A DNA stretch of 64,000 nt from Verrucomicrobia subdivision 3 bacterium UBA693 (GCA_002298785.1 DBMR01000102.1:1-64000); one strand, 5' to 3'; shown: positions 18,411-29,000, numbered from the stretch's first letter. Made by a program: numbers and translations. The notes: generated by a model from the sequence alone, not told the origin.

Positions 18411-18441
18411 GTCAATATGACGAGTTAGCGAGCCCGATATT

Positions 18442-19653
18442 ATGAGCAAATCCTACATCTTCTCTTCCGAGTCCGTCGGCGAAGGCCACCCGGACAAAGT
18501 CTGCGATACCATTTCCGATTACGTCCTCGACGCTTGTATCCAAGCGGACAAGACCAGCCGCGTGGCGTGCGAATGTTATGCCAAGTCCAACGTGGTGGTC
18601 GTCGGTGGGGAGATTACGATTCCCGCGATCGGATACCAGAACCCGAGTGAGGCCATCGATTTCATCGGCCTAGCCCGCCAGGCCATCCGTGACATCGGCT
18701 ACACGAATGACGATGACGTGTTCCATGCGGACAAGGTCTTTGTGAACTGCCTCATCACCGGTCAATCTCCGGACATCGCCCAGGGCGTCGATGCCAAAAA
18801 GGCGGTCGGCAAGAAGACCGCCAAGCAGGGCGCGGGCGACCAGGGCCTGATGTTTGGTTATGCCTGCAACGAGACTCCAGAGTTGATGCCGGCCCCGATC
18901 ATGTTCGCGCACCGCCTGGGGCGAAAGCTGACCGAAATTCGCAAGACTGGCAAAGTGCCCTGGCTGCGGCCGGACGCCAAATCCCAGGTCTCCGTGCAAT
19001 ATGTGGACGGCCAACCGGTGGGCATCAGCAATGTCGTCATCTCGACGCAACACGCCGCGGATGTATCGCACGCGGAAATTGAGAAATTCTGCATCGAAAA
19101 AGTCATCAAGGCGGTTTTGCCGAAGAATTTGCTGAACGCCAAGACCGAGTTCCTGATCAATCCGACCGGGCGTTTCGTGGTCGGCGGGCCGCAGGGCGAC
19201 ACGGGATTGACGGGCCGCAAGATTATCGTGGACAGCTACGGCGGCATGGGCCGACACGGCGGCGGCGCCTTCTCCGGAAAAGATCCGACGAAGGTAGATC
19301 GCAGCGCGGCGTACCTCGGACGCTGGATTGCCAAGAACGTGGTGGCCGCCGGCTTCGCCGCCAAGTGTGAAGTGCAATTCGCGTATGCCATTGGCCACCC
19401 TGACCCCGTCAGCGTGCATGTGGATACCTTTGGCACGGCCACGGTGGACGAGGATCGCATTTCCACCGCCATCCGGAAGGTGTTCAGCTTCCAACCGGCG
19501 GATATCATCAGCCAGCTCAACCTGCGCCGACCGATTTATAAACAGACCACCAACTACGGACATTTCGGCAAAAACGATCCGGATATCACATGGGAAAAGA
19601 CCGACAAGGTGGCCGCGCTCAAGAAGGCCATCGGCAAAGTCGCCACCGTGTAA
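18442..19653 (+). CDS. metK: S-adenosylmethionine synthetase
   Basis: MetK makes SAM from methionine and ATP. The 403-aa protein is of normal length and carries the family motifs: N-terminal FSSESVGEGHPDKVCD, the GAGDQGLMFGYA loop, and the phosphate-binding GGGAFSGKDPTKVDRS. It ends with the standard YGHFG and W-E-K-T-D segment. It is the first gene of a two-gene unit with ahcY (46 bp gap), so synthesis of SAM and removal of its product inhibitor SAH are coupled. Confidence 0.98.
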   Translation: MSKSYIFSSESVGEGHPDKVCDTISDYVLDACIQADKTSRVACECYAKSNVVVVGGEITIPAIGYQNPSEAIDFIGLARQAIRDIGYTNDDDVFHADKVFVNCLITGQSPDIAQGVDAKKAVGKKTAKQGAGDQGLMFGYACNETPELMPAPIMFAHRLGRKLTEIRKTGKVPWLRPDAKSQVSVQYVDGQPVGISNVVISTQHAADVSHAEIEKFCIEKVIKAVLPKNLLNAKTEFLINPTGRFVVGGPQGDTGLTGRKIIVDSYGGMGRHGGGAFSGKDPTKVDRSAAYLGRWIAKNVVAAGFAAKCEVQFAYAIGHPDPVSVHVDTFGTATVDEDRISTAIRKVFSFQPADIISQLNLRRPIYKQTTNYGHFGKNDPDITWEKTDKVAALKKAIGKVATV

Positions 19654-19699
19654 ACCCGCAGAATCAACCATCAGTCAAACGAACAGAACCAAGCCAATT

Positions 19700-21160
19700 A
19701 TGCCTACCTTAACCAAGACGAACGGCAAAAAGAGCGCTGCCGGCAAAGGCCGTGCGGCCACGGATTACATCGTACAGGACATTAACCTCGCCGATTGGGG
19801 CCGAAAGGAAATCTCCGTCGCTGAACAGGAAATGCCGGGTTTGATGTCGGTGCGGGAGAAATACGGCCTCAAGAAGCCGTTGGACGGCGTGCGCGTGTCC
19901 GGGTCGTTGCACATGACGATCGAGACCGCGGTGCTGATTGAGACGCTGGTGGACCTGGGCGCCTCGGTGCGCTGGGCGAGCTGCAACATCTTCAGCACCC
20001 AGGACCAGGCCGCCGCGGCCATCGCCAAAGCCGGCGTGCCGGTGTTTGCCTTCAAAGGCGAGAGCCTGGAGGAATACTGGGATTTCACGCTGAAAGCGCT
20101 GACGCACCCCGGCAACAAGGGTCCGGAATTGATCGTCGACGATGGTGGCGACGCCACCCTGCTCCTCCACAAAGGCTATGAGATGGAGCATGGCAGCGAT
20201 TGGGTGAACACCTCAAGCGCCAGCCACGAGGAAGATGTCATCAAGAAGCTGCTCAAGCGCTGCGCCAAAGAGCGCCCCGGCTGGTTTACCGCCGTCGTGA
20301 AGGATTGGAAGGGCGTCAGCGAGGAGACCACCACCGGCGTGCATCGGCTCTACCAGATGCTCGAAGCGGGCAAGCTGCTCATCCCGGCCATCAACGTCAA
20401 TGACTCGGTGACCAAATCCAAATTCGACAACCTCTACGGATGCCGCGAGTCGCTGGCGGACGGCCTGAAGCGGGCGTTGGGGGTGATGATCGCCGGCAAG
20501 ACCGCGGTCGTCTGCGGTTACGGCGATGTCGGCAAAGGCTGTGCCCAGAGCCTCCGCGGGTTCGGTGCGCGCGTCATCGTGACCGAGATCGATCCCATCA
20601 ACGCGTTGCAGGCGGCAATGGAAGGCTTCCAGGTCACTACCGTCGAAGACACGCTTGGCAAAGCCGATATTTATGTCACCACCACCGGCAACTGCGACGT
20701 CCTCACCCTCGAGCATCTGCTGAAGATGAAGAACCAGGCGATTGTCTGTAACATCGGCCACTTCGATAACGAAATCCAAGTGGACCGGCTGAACGGAGCC
20801 AAAGGCGTTTCCCGCGTCAACATCAAGCCGCAAGTGGACCGCTACGACCTGCCGGGTGATCGCAGCCTTTATCTGCTGGCCGAAGGCCGACTCGTCAACC
20901 TCGGTTGCGCGGAAGGCCACCCGAGCTTCGTGATGTCCAACTCCTTCACCAACCAGGTGCTCGCACAACTCGACCTGTGGTCCAATCGCGAAACCTACAA
21001 ACCGGCCGTCTACCGCTTGTCCAAGAAACTGGACGAAGAAGTGGCCCGCCTGCATCTCGAAAAGATCGGCGTCAAGCTCACCAAGCTCAGCAAGAAGCAG
21101 GCTGATTACATCGGCGTGCCGCTCGAAGGACCTTACAAGCCCGAGCACTATCGCTACTAA
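19700..21160 (+). CDS. ahcY: S-adenosylhomocysteine hydrolase
   Basis: AhcY splits SAH into adenosine and homocysteine using tightly bound NAD. The 486-aa protein has the substrate domain (GSLHMTIETAVLIETL, WASCNIFSTQDQ) and the NAD site GYGDVGKGCAQSLRG. Catalytic and hinge segments include NVNDSVTKSKFDN and HPSFVMSNSFTNQ, and the C-terminal PEHYRY completes the neighbouring NAD site in the tetramer. The insertion between the lobes (DVIKKLLKRC...) is the form usual in many bacteria. The frame is open back to 19328 inside metK, but the ATG at 19700 is the only start that gives the normal N-terminus. It pairs with metK. Confidence 0.97.
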   Translation: MPTLTKTNGKKSAAGKGRAATDYIVQDINLADWGRKEISVAEQEMPGLMSVREKYGLKKPLDGVRVSGSLHMTIETAVLIETLVDLGASVRWASCNIFSTQDQAAAAIAKAGVPVFAFKGESLEEYWDFTLKALTHPGNKGPELIVDDGGDATLLLHKGYEMEHGSDWVNTSSASHEEDVIKKLLKRCAKERPGWFTAVVKDWKGVSEETTTGVHRLYQMLEAGKLLIPAINVNDSVTKSKFDNLYGCRESLADGLKRALGVMIAGKTAVVCGYGDVGKGCAQSLRGFGARVIVTEIDPINALQAAMEGFQVTTVEDTLGKADIYVTTTGNCDVLTLEHLLKMKNQAIVCNIGHFDNEIQVDRLNGAKGVSRVNIKPQVDRYDLPGDRSLYLLAEGRLVNLGCAEGHPSFVMSNSFTNQVLAQLDLWSNRETYKPAVYRLSKKLDEEVARLHLEKIGVKLTKLSKKQADYIGVPLEGPYKPEHYRY

Positions 21161-21186
21161 GATCGCTTCAAGCTAACTCAACGCGC

Positions 21187-21222
21187 AGCGGCGAACGGCC
21201 AATCGTTCGCCGCTTCGCTTTT
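21187..21222 (+). terminator. Terminator after ahcY
   Basis: agcggcgaacg pairs perfectly with cgttcgccgct over 11 bp around a 6-nt loop, followed by tcgctttt. The T-tract is interrupted, but the stem is very strong. Confidence 0.7.
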
Positions 21223-21331
21223 CGGGCCCAAGCTTCCCTCGCGCCTGTGGTCCACCCCTCCCTCACGTTTGCGTTATGCAAAAATTCGTGCAAGGTTCCC
21301 CTTCAAACACTCATCAAATTCCTCAAAGCTC

Positions 21332-21811
21332 ATGGGCGCGCAAATAAAACCAATCCCGGAAGGTTACCACACCGTTACCCCGCATCTGACCCTAAAAGGA
21401 GCCGATCAGGCGATTGAATTTTACCGACAGGCTTTTGGGGCGGAGTTACGCTGTCGTCTGCCCGGACCGGACGGTAAAACGGTAGGCCACGCGGAAATCA
21501 CCATTGGCGATTCCTACCTGATGCTCGCGGATGAATCGCCGGCGTTCGGCAATAAATCGCCGCAGTCCCTGGGTGGGTCGCCAGTCAGCTTCGCTATTTA
21601 TGTCCCGGATGCAGATGCGGCCTTTGCACGGGCGGTTGCCGCCGGAGCGAAAGTCGTGCGGCCCATGGCAGACCAGTTTTACGGTGATCGCACCGGCACG
21701 GTTGCCGATCCGTTCGGGTACATTTGGTCACTCATGACCCACATCGAGGATGTGGATCCGGAGGAAATCAAACGCCGAATGGAAATTGAATACTCAAAAA
21801 TGACGCACTGA
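21332..21811 (+). CDS. VOC-superfamily (PhnB/glyoxalase-like) protein
   Basis: This 159-aa protein has two beta-alpha-beta-beta-beta units of the vicinal oxygen chelate fold. The signature of PhnB-like members is clear: the YHTVTPHLTLKGADQAIEFYRQAFGAE opening, then HAEITIGDSYLMLADE, and a C-terminal DRTGTVADPFGYIWSLMTH. Metal ligands typical of glyoxalase I are only partly preserved. It could be a bleomycin-resistance/PhnB-type binding protein rather than a lyase. The frame opens at 21269, but Met at 21332 gives the standard start. It is followed after 25 bp by an Fpg-like glycosylase gene. Confidence 0.9.
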   Translation: MGAQIKPIPEGYHTVTPHLTLKGADQAIEFYRQAFGAELRCRLPGPDGKTVGHAEITIGDSYLMLADESPAFGNKSPQSLGGSPVSFAIYVPDADAAFARAVAAGAKVVRPMADQFYGDRTGTVADPFGYIWSLMTHIEDVDPEEIKRRMEIEYSKMTH

Positions 21812-21836
21812 GCCTGCGGTTCCCTGCCAGCACGCT

Positions 21837-22772
21837 ATGCCGGAGTTGCCGGACATCACCGTCTACGTCGAGACCCTGGAACGGCGCATTCAGGGTCAGG
21901 TCCTGGAGAGCTTCCTTATCCGGAGTCCGTTCCTGCTGCGCACCGCTCTCCCTCCGCTGCTTTCCCTAAAAAACCGAAAAGTCACCGAGTTACGCCGGAT
22001 CGGAAAACGGATCGGCTTCCATTTCGAGCCGGACTTCTGGCTGATCCTTCACCTGATGATCGCGGGGCGGCTTCAATGGTTCGAGCCGGGAAGGAAAGTA
22101 TCCGCCCGTAACCTCGAGGCCAGTTTTCAATTCGCCTCCGGCACCCTGGAGCTAACCGAGGCCGGCACCAGAAAGCGGGCGTCGCTGCACTTGCTGCAGG
22201 GGGACGAAGCCTGGCGGCAGCTGGATCCCGGTGGAATTGAAATCGGCACGATGACCGTCGAGGAATTCACAAGTACGCTCACGCGGGAAAATCACACGTT
22301 AAAGCGCGCGCTCACCGACCCGCGCCTATTCAGTGGCATTGGCAATGCCTATTCCGACGAGATCCTGCACGCCGCCCGACTGTCACCAGTGCTGCTGACG
22401 AGCCGACTTGACCCCGGCCAAATCGAGGCGCTGCACCGAGCCATACGCGAGACGATGTCGCTTTGGACGTCCCGACTGCGCCACGAGGCCGGCGAGGGTT
22501 TTCCCACCCACGTGACCGCGTTCCGCCCGGAGATGGCGGTCCATGGAAAATTTGGCCAACCCTGCCCCGCCTGTGGTGGAAAAGTCCAACGCATCCGCTA
22601 TGCGGATAACGAAACCAATTACTGTCCCAACTGTCAGACCGGGGGGAAACTGCTCGCGGACCGCGGCCTTTCCCTGCTCTTGAAAAAGGACTGGCCGAGA
22701 ACCGTCGAGGAACTCGAAGATATGCGCCAAGCCCACTCCAGCCAATCACGGTCTCCAGCCAAAGCGAGCTGA
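21837..22772 (+). CDS. Fpg/Nei-family DNA glycosylase
   Basis: This base-excision-repair glycosylase/AP lyase has 311 aa. The catalytic N-terminus after Met removal is P2-E3-L-P-D, with E3 conserved. The H2TH region follows (RALTDPRLFSGIGNAYSDEIL). The C-terminal zinc finger is C-P-A-C, 16 residues, C-P-N-C. The N-terminal D instead of the usual E in the fifth position (PELPD rather than PELPE) is a frequent variant in Nei-like subgroups. Whether it prefers 8-oxoguanine or oxidised pyrimidines cannot be told. An extra about 35 residues after the zinc finger are rich in Glu/Lys. Confidence 0.92.
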   Translation: MPELPDITVYVETLERRIQGQVLESFLIRSPFLLRTALPPLLSLKNRKVTELRRIGKRIGFHFEPDFWLILHLMIAGRLQWFEPGRKVSARNLEASFQFASGTLELTEAGTRKRASLHLLQGDEAWRQLDPGGIEIGTMTVEEFTSTLTRENHTLKRALTDPRLFSGIGNAYSDEILHAARLSPVLLTSRLDPGQIEALHRAIRETMSLWTSRLRHEAGEGFPTHVTAFRPEMAVHGKFGQPCPACGGKVQRIRYADNETNYCPNCQTGGKLLADRGLSLLLKKDWPRTVEELEDMRQAHSSQSRSPAKAS

Positions 22773-22795
22773 GCCGCGATCGAGCCCGTGCCGAT

Positions 22796-24331
22796 TCAAA
22801 TCAACCGGATCTGAGCCTTTTCGGAAGACAACGAGTCCCCCAGAGTCGGAGCGCGCTCGCGGCGGCGTTCCATGACCAGTTTGTCGACGCGCGGGTCAAA
22901 ATGCACAGGGTAGTTCCCGTCATAACAGGCCATGCAAAAGGCTTCGGCAGGCAGGCCGGTCGCCCGCACCAATCCCTCCTGCGAGAGATAATGCAGCGAA
23001 TCCGCGCTGAGATACTTCCGGATTTCCTCCAGCGAATGGTTGGCCGCCATGAGCTTGCTGCGGTCCGGGAAATCGATGCCGTAAACGCACGGATGCATGT
23101 GGGGCGGACAGCTCACAAGCACGTGCACTTCTTTGGCGCCGGCTTCTTTGAGATTATTCACCCGCGCCTTGCTGGTGGTTCCCCGCACGATCGAGTCGTC
23201 CACCACGATCACACGCTTATCTTTGACCAACCCCTCGATGAGGTTGAGCTTCACCCGCACGTCAAAATCACGAATGAGCTGCGAAGGCTGCAGAAAGCTG
23301 CGCCCGACATAGTGGTTGCGGACAAACGCCATCTCGAATGGGATGCCGGATTCCAGGGCGTAGCCAAGCGCGGCGCAATTCCCGCTGTCGGGCACGGGGA
23401 TCACCATATCCGCCGCAATCGGATTCTCCCGGGCCAGTTCCCGCCCCATGTTCACCCGGACCCGGTACACATTGCGATTCCCGATGGTGCTGTCGGGTCG
23501 GGCGAAATAGACGTACTCGAAAATGCAAAAGGCCCGCCGCTGCTGCTCGGGAAAGGCCTGGACGCTGGTAAGCCCTTTCTCATTGATCAGCACGATCTCG
23601 CCGGGTTCCACATCGCGGGCGTATTCGGCATGGATGAGGTCGAGGGCACAGGTTTCGCTGGCCAGCACCCAGGCGTCGTTGACCTTTCCCAGGCACAGCG
23701 GGCGAAAACCATGTGGATCACGGACCCCGATCAACTCGTTCTCGGTCATGATGACCAGCGAATAGGCCCCCTCGATGCGGCGGATGGCCTGCAAAAGGGT
23801 GTTGCCTCCGTTGGGCGTGGGCTGCGCCATGAGGTGCAGGATGATCTCGCTATCCACGGTGGTTTGAAAAATCGAGCCTTTGGCCTCCAACTCCTCGCGC
23901 AACTGCGCGGCATTGGTGAGATTGCCGTTGTGCGCGATGGCAATCTGACCGCGGGCGCAATCCACCGTCAGCGGTTGGGCGTTGAGCAGGTGCGAGGAAC
24001 CCGTGGTGGAATAGCGGGTGTGGCCAATCGCCAATCGTCCCACCATGCTATGGAGAACATCCCCCTTGAACACGTGCGGCACCAATCCCATGCCGCGGTG
24101 CGACCGGAACTTGCGTCCGTCGCTCGTGACGATGCCGGCGCTCTCCTGCCCGCGGTGCTGTAGCGCGTAAAGCCCGTAGTACGTCAATTCCGCCGCATTG
24201 GGATGCCCGTAAATGCCAAAAACGCCGCAATAATGTTTCGGATATGCCTGCATCAGTAAACGCGCCTCGCGCGCGGCGGCAATCCAACATGGATCGCCCG
24301 AATTGAGCAAGACCGAACTTGCCTCGCTCAT
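22796..24331 (-). CDS. purF: Amidophosphoribosyltransferase
   Basis: PurF catalyses the first committed step of purine synthesis, moving glutamine nitrogen to PRPP. The 511-aa protein has the Ntn glutaminase domain with nucleophile C35 in CGVFGIYG and QHRGQESAG. The PRPP-binding loop is VIVVDDSIVRGTT. Cysteines near FCIFEYVYF, HPCVYGID and AFCMACYDG match the 4Fe-4S form known from Bacillus. C35 means a propeptide must be removed; if Met27 (24253) is the true start, the propeptide is only 8 residues. I keep the long start because a GGAAGG lies just before it, but the shorter start is possible. Confidence 0.95.
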   Translation of the reverse strand: MSEASSVLLNSGDPCWIAAAREARLLMQAYPKHYCGVFGIYGHPNAAELTYYGLYALQHRGQESAGIVTSDGRKFRSHRGMGLVPHVFKGDVLHSMVGRLAIGHTRYSTTGSSHLLNAQPLTVDCARGQIAIAHNGNLTNAAQLREELEAKGSIFQTTVDSEIILHLMAQPTPNGGNTLLQAIRRIEGAYSLVIMTENELIGVRDPHGFRPLCLGKVNDAWVLASETCALDLIHAEYARDVEPGEIVLINEKGLTSVQAFPEQQRRAFCIFEYVYFARPDSTIGNRNVYRVRVNMGRELARENPIAADMVIPVPDSGNCAALGYALESGIPFEMAFVRNHYVGRSFLQPSQLIRDFDVRVKLNLIEGLVKDKRVIVVDDSIVRGTTSKARVNNLKEAGAKEVHVLVSCPPHMHPCVYGIDFPDRSKLMAANHSLEEIRKYLSADSLHYLSQEGLVRATGLPAEAFCMACYDGNYPVHFDPRVDKLVMERRRERAPTLGDSLSSEKAQIRLI

Positions 24332-25333
24332 CCTTCCGTCCCTACGCGCGGACTGGTAAGTTTAACCCAATCCGGCCCCGGACCAAGTGCTATTTGTGAC
24401 TTGGAATGCCTAATAATTATGATCCCTAGAATTGGAAGTTACTCCCCGTTTGAGCATTCAAGATCGGCGTCAGGAATCGGGGGAAGGTGGGCGGACGGGG
24501 GCACACCCTGAAATAGCCGCCCCGCCGTCCCAAGGCCGTAAACACTGGATGATATTGATGTTTTAGCCGTCCCAAATGGGGTCCCAAGCCGTCCCGGACC
24601 CCCTCCCGCCACCATGGAGAGCCGAGTCTAAACAACCGCAGGCTATGGTGTGGGCCGTTTACGGATGGGTCGAGTGATGCGGGCGACTTTGCCGACGCGT
24701 CGGGGGGAATGGGGAATGGTTGGCGGGGTGGTCTCTGACATGGGGCGGGTGGATTGGATTGGCCGATTGAGTTCATCATCGGAGCTGCCGGTTAAATGTT
24801 AGTGAGAAACGGTGAGAATAGGTGAGAATTGGCCTGAAAAGACCGCGGAAAGTGAGGTGAGAACCGTGGAGCCCGGGCGCCAGGGTTGCACCTTCCCCAT
24901 GGCGAGTTGTCGCCGCGCCGGGTCCGGACTCGTCGATCTTCATTCCGCATTTTTCTGTCATCTCACCCAATATGGCGTGACCAAGGCTGTCCCGAACGCG
25001 ACAAAACGTGTACCAAAGGCAAGGTGCTTTAGCGTATTTGCTTTGGCTTAGGCGCAATTAAGCCGCCAATACTCGCCCTTTGGGGACGGGTTCGAGGAGA
25101 ATGCACTCGCGGCTGGCGCGGCAGGGTCCACTGCTGCCACCGGTCCGCAATCTGAGGCAATCCCATAATGCACAAGGCTGGGGGTGGCGCCCTTATATCG
25201 CGGGAAAAGGGTCGCCACCTTCGGTAATGTGTGTCCAAACGAGAGTCTGACCCCTATTCCCCGATTCGGCGGCGACCAAGACGACGAGTAAGACCTTGGC
25301 TTTCATTCCTTCCGCCGCCTGACCTCTACGGCG
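24332..25333. other. About 1 kb region without a convincing gene
   Basis: Several short open frames occur here, but none has coding-like composition, a recognisable domain or a sensible start. The region contains short direct repeats (24801-24865) and the phrase gagtctgacccctattcc (25233-25250), which resembles debris left by decayed REP-associated or transposon-type units; that is weak. It presumably also holds the purF promoter. Confidence 0.55.
24801..24865 (+). repeat. Direct repeats of a GTGAGAA unit
   Basis: Three copies of rGTGAGAAnn stand exactly in tandem with a 10-bp period (24801-24830). A fourth, ggtgagaacc, lies at 24856-24865. An inverted copy tctcacc lies at about 24961. The spacing of one helical turn would place them on the same DNA face. 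Confidence 0.6.
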
Positions 25334-26020
25334 CTATTGCTTCTTGCGGAGTCGGAAGACAACAGGGTGATTTGGGTCAGGCTTGAAGCCGCCACCTGGC
25401 AACGGTGAGTAGTACGTGAATTTGTTTTGGTTTGTGCCGGCGACCTCCTCATACCCGTCCAAGGCTACATGGACGTAGAGCAGCGTGCCTGTGGCGCCTG
25501 TCAGCGCGAAGCTCCCGCCGCTAGCCGTTAGGAGGTTAGTTGTCCAATAATCCTCCGGATACCCCTGACAACTGAACTCCGCATGAGCTCCCGCAAGTGG
25601 GATCCCGGTTTCGTCCACCGCCTTGCCGTAGAATTCGATTCGCTGGTTCACCGTTTGGCGCATTTCCTGCCAAATGTTGGAGAGCTGTACGAGGGCCTGC
25701 TGTGTTAAGACGTTCAAGGGAACGCCCCTGCGTCGCGCCAGTTCTTCCAATTGTTCTTGCAGGGTGCTGCCGGGCGGCAGCGGCTCGCCTGCCCAGCTGC
25801 CGTGCGCATCGAGGGCACTCGGTTCCTGGGTCGGTCGGTTTCTTGCCGTGGCCGTGGTTTGAGGCCTTACCTCAGAACCGAGCATTGGGCTCGGCGGCTC
25901 CGATACCGCGTTACTAGGCCGGTCGTCGTGCGCCGCGTTTGGAGTCGGCCGGATCAGCCGTGCGACCAGAAGCGTTAGGGCTGCAGTGATCAACAAAATG
26001 AGCAGGATGCGTGTTTTCAT
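25334..26020 (-). CDS. Membrane-anchored protein with carboxypeptidase-regulatory-like domain
   Basis: This 228-aa protein has an N-terminal transmembrane/signal anchor (residues 4-23, LLILLITAALTLLVA). A Pro/Ser-rich linker follows (about 25-85), then a Glu/Leu-rich helical stretch (EQLEELARRRG). The C-terminus is a beta-sandwich of the CarboxypepD_reg type (about 130-228, with FYGKAVDETGIPLAGAHAEFSC). Its ATG overlaps the stop of the upstream 1350-aa gene by one base (TAATG), so the two are probably translationally coupled and may form a complex. No function is recognised. Confidence 0.7.
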   Translation of the reverse strand: MKTRILLILLITAALTLLVARLIRPTPNAAHDDRPSNAVSEPPSPMLGSEVRPQTTATARNRPTQEPSALDAHGSWAGEPLPPGSTLQEQLEELARRRGVPLNVLTQQALVQLSNIWQEMRQTVNQRIEFYGKAVDETGIPLAGAHAEFSCQGYPEDYWTTNLLTASGGSFALTGATGTLLYVHVALDGYEEVAGTNQNKFTYYSPLPGGGFKPDPNHPVVFRLRKKQ

Positions 26021-29000
26021 TACTGCGGGAAGAGGTTAGTCCTGAGTTGGCTGTAAAATGGCCAAACAGGCGCCTCCTGAACGTTTCGGTTGAACTCGCC
26101 GCTGTGGTCGCCGGGACTGCTGCCAAAACCGAGAGTACTGAGGTTGAACTCGCCCGAAACTTGGCCGTGGACACTTGGCACGGCGCCAACGGCAAGGCTT
26201 CTGGGGCGGGACACGAACGGCATTAGCTCTAGGGCGTTCGTGACGGCCCGCGTGGGTCCATGGAGATAATAGCCGCCGTAGATTGTTGACCAGAAACTCA
26301 AGTTCCAGGAGTTTGTGCTCAAATGGCTGTTTGCGCCGTCGGTGGAGTAACCCAGGAATGAGTTCGGCTTGATTGTAGTCAAACCGTATCCACGGAGGTT
26401 CGCGTTGTTGAAGGACTGGTTAATTTCCCAGGTGGAGAGCGCGAAATCGTTGGTGTTGAAGAAGTTGCTGATCCTTCCCCCGGGCCGGAGCGCGTTTGTG
26501 ATTCCCGTCGCGTAGCTTCTATAGGTGTCCGGGGTGGGAAGCACTGCCTCGACGTTCAGGAAAAATTGGTGACTGGGCACGTTTGGATCGAAGCACTGCG
26601 CCGGGACCGCCGCCTGCATGAGTACCCAATTATCCACCGGCTGCTGGCCAGCCGCCGCAAGCTCCTTCAACGTCTCCATCGTCACGATTCCACCCATGCT
26701 GTGGGCACAGCCGCTAATCGTGTAATCTGGAAGGCGGCTCCGCAAATCGTTCAAATAGGCGGCTGCACCCGTGCCAGACTTGAACGCAATACGCTCGCTC
26801 CGGTTGTATGTGATATACCCCATCTGCGGAAACAATTCCGTGTTTGCGTTGCGTGTCGGCCAGCGCAATGCGGCAAACCGCCCCTGGTAGCCCTGCCACC
26901 AAAGGCGCTTGAACATCGTTGACGAGAAGTTGAACCAATCCCACGCCCCCATCCGCCAACCGTGAATGAAGACAGCGAGTTGCTTTGCGTCCCCTGAATT
27001 CACCTTCGCAGACGAAAGCACCCGGAAGCCGCTCGTCAGGTTCGTTTGCACCATGTCCGGCCATTCTTCGAGAACGTTGGTCACTAGCCCCCATTCGCAG
27101 AAGTCCGTGATGTCGTGGAAGTCGAACCACGCTGAGGTTTGGGCAATGGTGTTGGTTCCTCCCTGGCTAATCGTCAGGGTCAACCGGCCGCTCCCCACAC
27201 CGCCCGCCTCATACAGAAAATACTTGGTCAACCCGTTGCTGAAAACATTCGCCGGCAAAGTGAGCGTGCTGGTTGGCGATATTTCTCCGATGGGCGTATT
27301 GTGCTCGGCAATCTGCTGGGCGGCGATGGCCGTGTTGGTCAGATAACCTATGCCGCCGTTGGTTTCACTAGCCCAATAAAGCCGCATCCTCGGCGCGCCA
27401 GAGCTAATCTGACTCCATGCGAGTTGCACCGAATACGCCTGATTAGTGGGCAATGTCGGCATCCCGCAAATCCAGAGCCGGGCAAAGTCCTCCAAGTTCC
27501 GTTGACAGCGAATTTGCCCATCGCTGTAATCGAGCAGGACTGGCGGCGGGTTGCCCCAATCGTCCAAGTCTCGGTCGGGTTGATCGCCACTGGCCGGCTC
27601 GTCATGGTCGTTGTTAACAAACATGAGGGCGGGGCGAGCTTGGGAAGTGTTGTCCGGCCCGCCAAAAGTCAAATCCATCTGCCCTTCATGGTTCACATCC
27701 AACTGCAATTTTATAACCTGCACGACACCCGTTCCCCGCGCCTGCGTGACCAGGTCCGGCATCGTCACGAGCGCCACCGGCCCAGGCTCCGACGGGAAGT
27801 AATAGCCGTATGGCGACACCTGGCCGTTACGGTTGGTGGTGATTTGCCCACTGGCATTCACTTTCAATGCAAAATCAAAATACTGCCCCAAATACGTAAA
27901 TACTCCCGGAGCGCCGTTGGCAAGCTCACCTTTGGCGTAGCAGGCAAAAAGGTCAGTCTCACCAAAGCCAGCTATGAGGATCTCCGGTATTGGATTGGTA
28001 ACATTAAACTGGACACTGCCGGGAAAAGGGCTGACCCCTGCCTTTCCAAAATAATAATTCAACGGACGATAGGTGGGTGGTTCAACCTCCGCAAACACAC
28101 TCCCATTCACCTTTGGACCCGACTGGCTGGAGACCAACGTATAATTGGTCACCTGCGCTCCATCGAGATAGGCAACTTTGACCGACTGGTAGGCCAACCC
28201 GTAAAAATTTCGGTTATTCGCGGCCAGCATCCACCCCTGCCCGCCCGATTGGATCGGGCCCCAATCAGAATCGCCCTGATGGACGGCGACACGCTGCCCA
28301 GTAATCCACCGAGCGGCGTCATTGGTTAGAAGCGCCGGAGGCGCAGCCATCAAAATGCTGCTGTCCGAAGGCGGCGTGTAATAAGGGAAATCCCACGTAT
28401 CGATGAGATTCTCCAGGATTCCAGTCGCGGGGAGCCCGTCAGGTCCGATCAGGTTTGCATCGAATGACAGGTTCCTCAGCAGGAAGTTCAGGCTAATGGG
28501 ACCCTTGCCATCAGGAAAACAAGCCAGCGGGTCGAACCAGTAATCCGTCTCCAGAAAGCTCGAATACACATAGTTGACCGAGGGGAAGACCGGGATATGC
28601 AGCGGATATTCGTCGGGAGAGCAAAACAAACTGAACGGAGCGTCCATGGCCGATCGCAGGGAGAAATCAAGGTTTTGTTTCAGCTGCAGGCGGCAATCCA
28701 CAAAGGGGAAGGGTTCTGGAAACTGCACCTCGACCGCAGCGCTCTTGGTTCCATCCGCACCCACCCAGCGCGCCGTGAACAGGCGCGTGCCGAACGACGC
28801 CAGTAGCTCTCGCCGCCAGGTCCGGCAGGCTTCGGATAGTACCGCTGTTTTATTCGTGAAAGTCGATGCCGGTACCAAAAAGGTGGCATTCGGTGACTCG
28901 GGGTCACCAAAATAGAAGCTCAATAACACACTGGCAGCGGAGGAAGGCAACTCGTCCACGATGAGGGCCTCACGGCCCAGGGGCCCTTCCAGCCACCTGG

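Noticed and set aside
18670..19671. 333-aa minus-strand open frame opposite metK
   Set aside because: metK is complete and conserved; the antisense frame has no domain.
19328..19699. Upstream extension of ahcY inside metK
   Set aside because: The residues added are out-of-frame metK sequence; the ATG at 19700 gives the normal N-terminus.
22901..24163. 420-aa plus-strand open frame
   Set aside because: It is antisense to purF, whose motifs are unambiguous.
24426..25238. Small minus-strand open frames (117, 93 and 69 aa) in the gene-free region
   Set aside because: Their composition is not coding-like, there are no domains, and the overlapping frames compete with each other.
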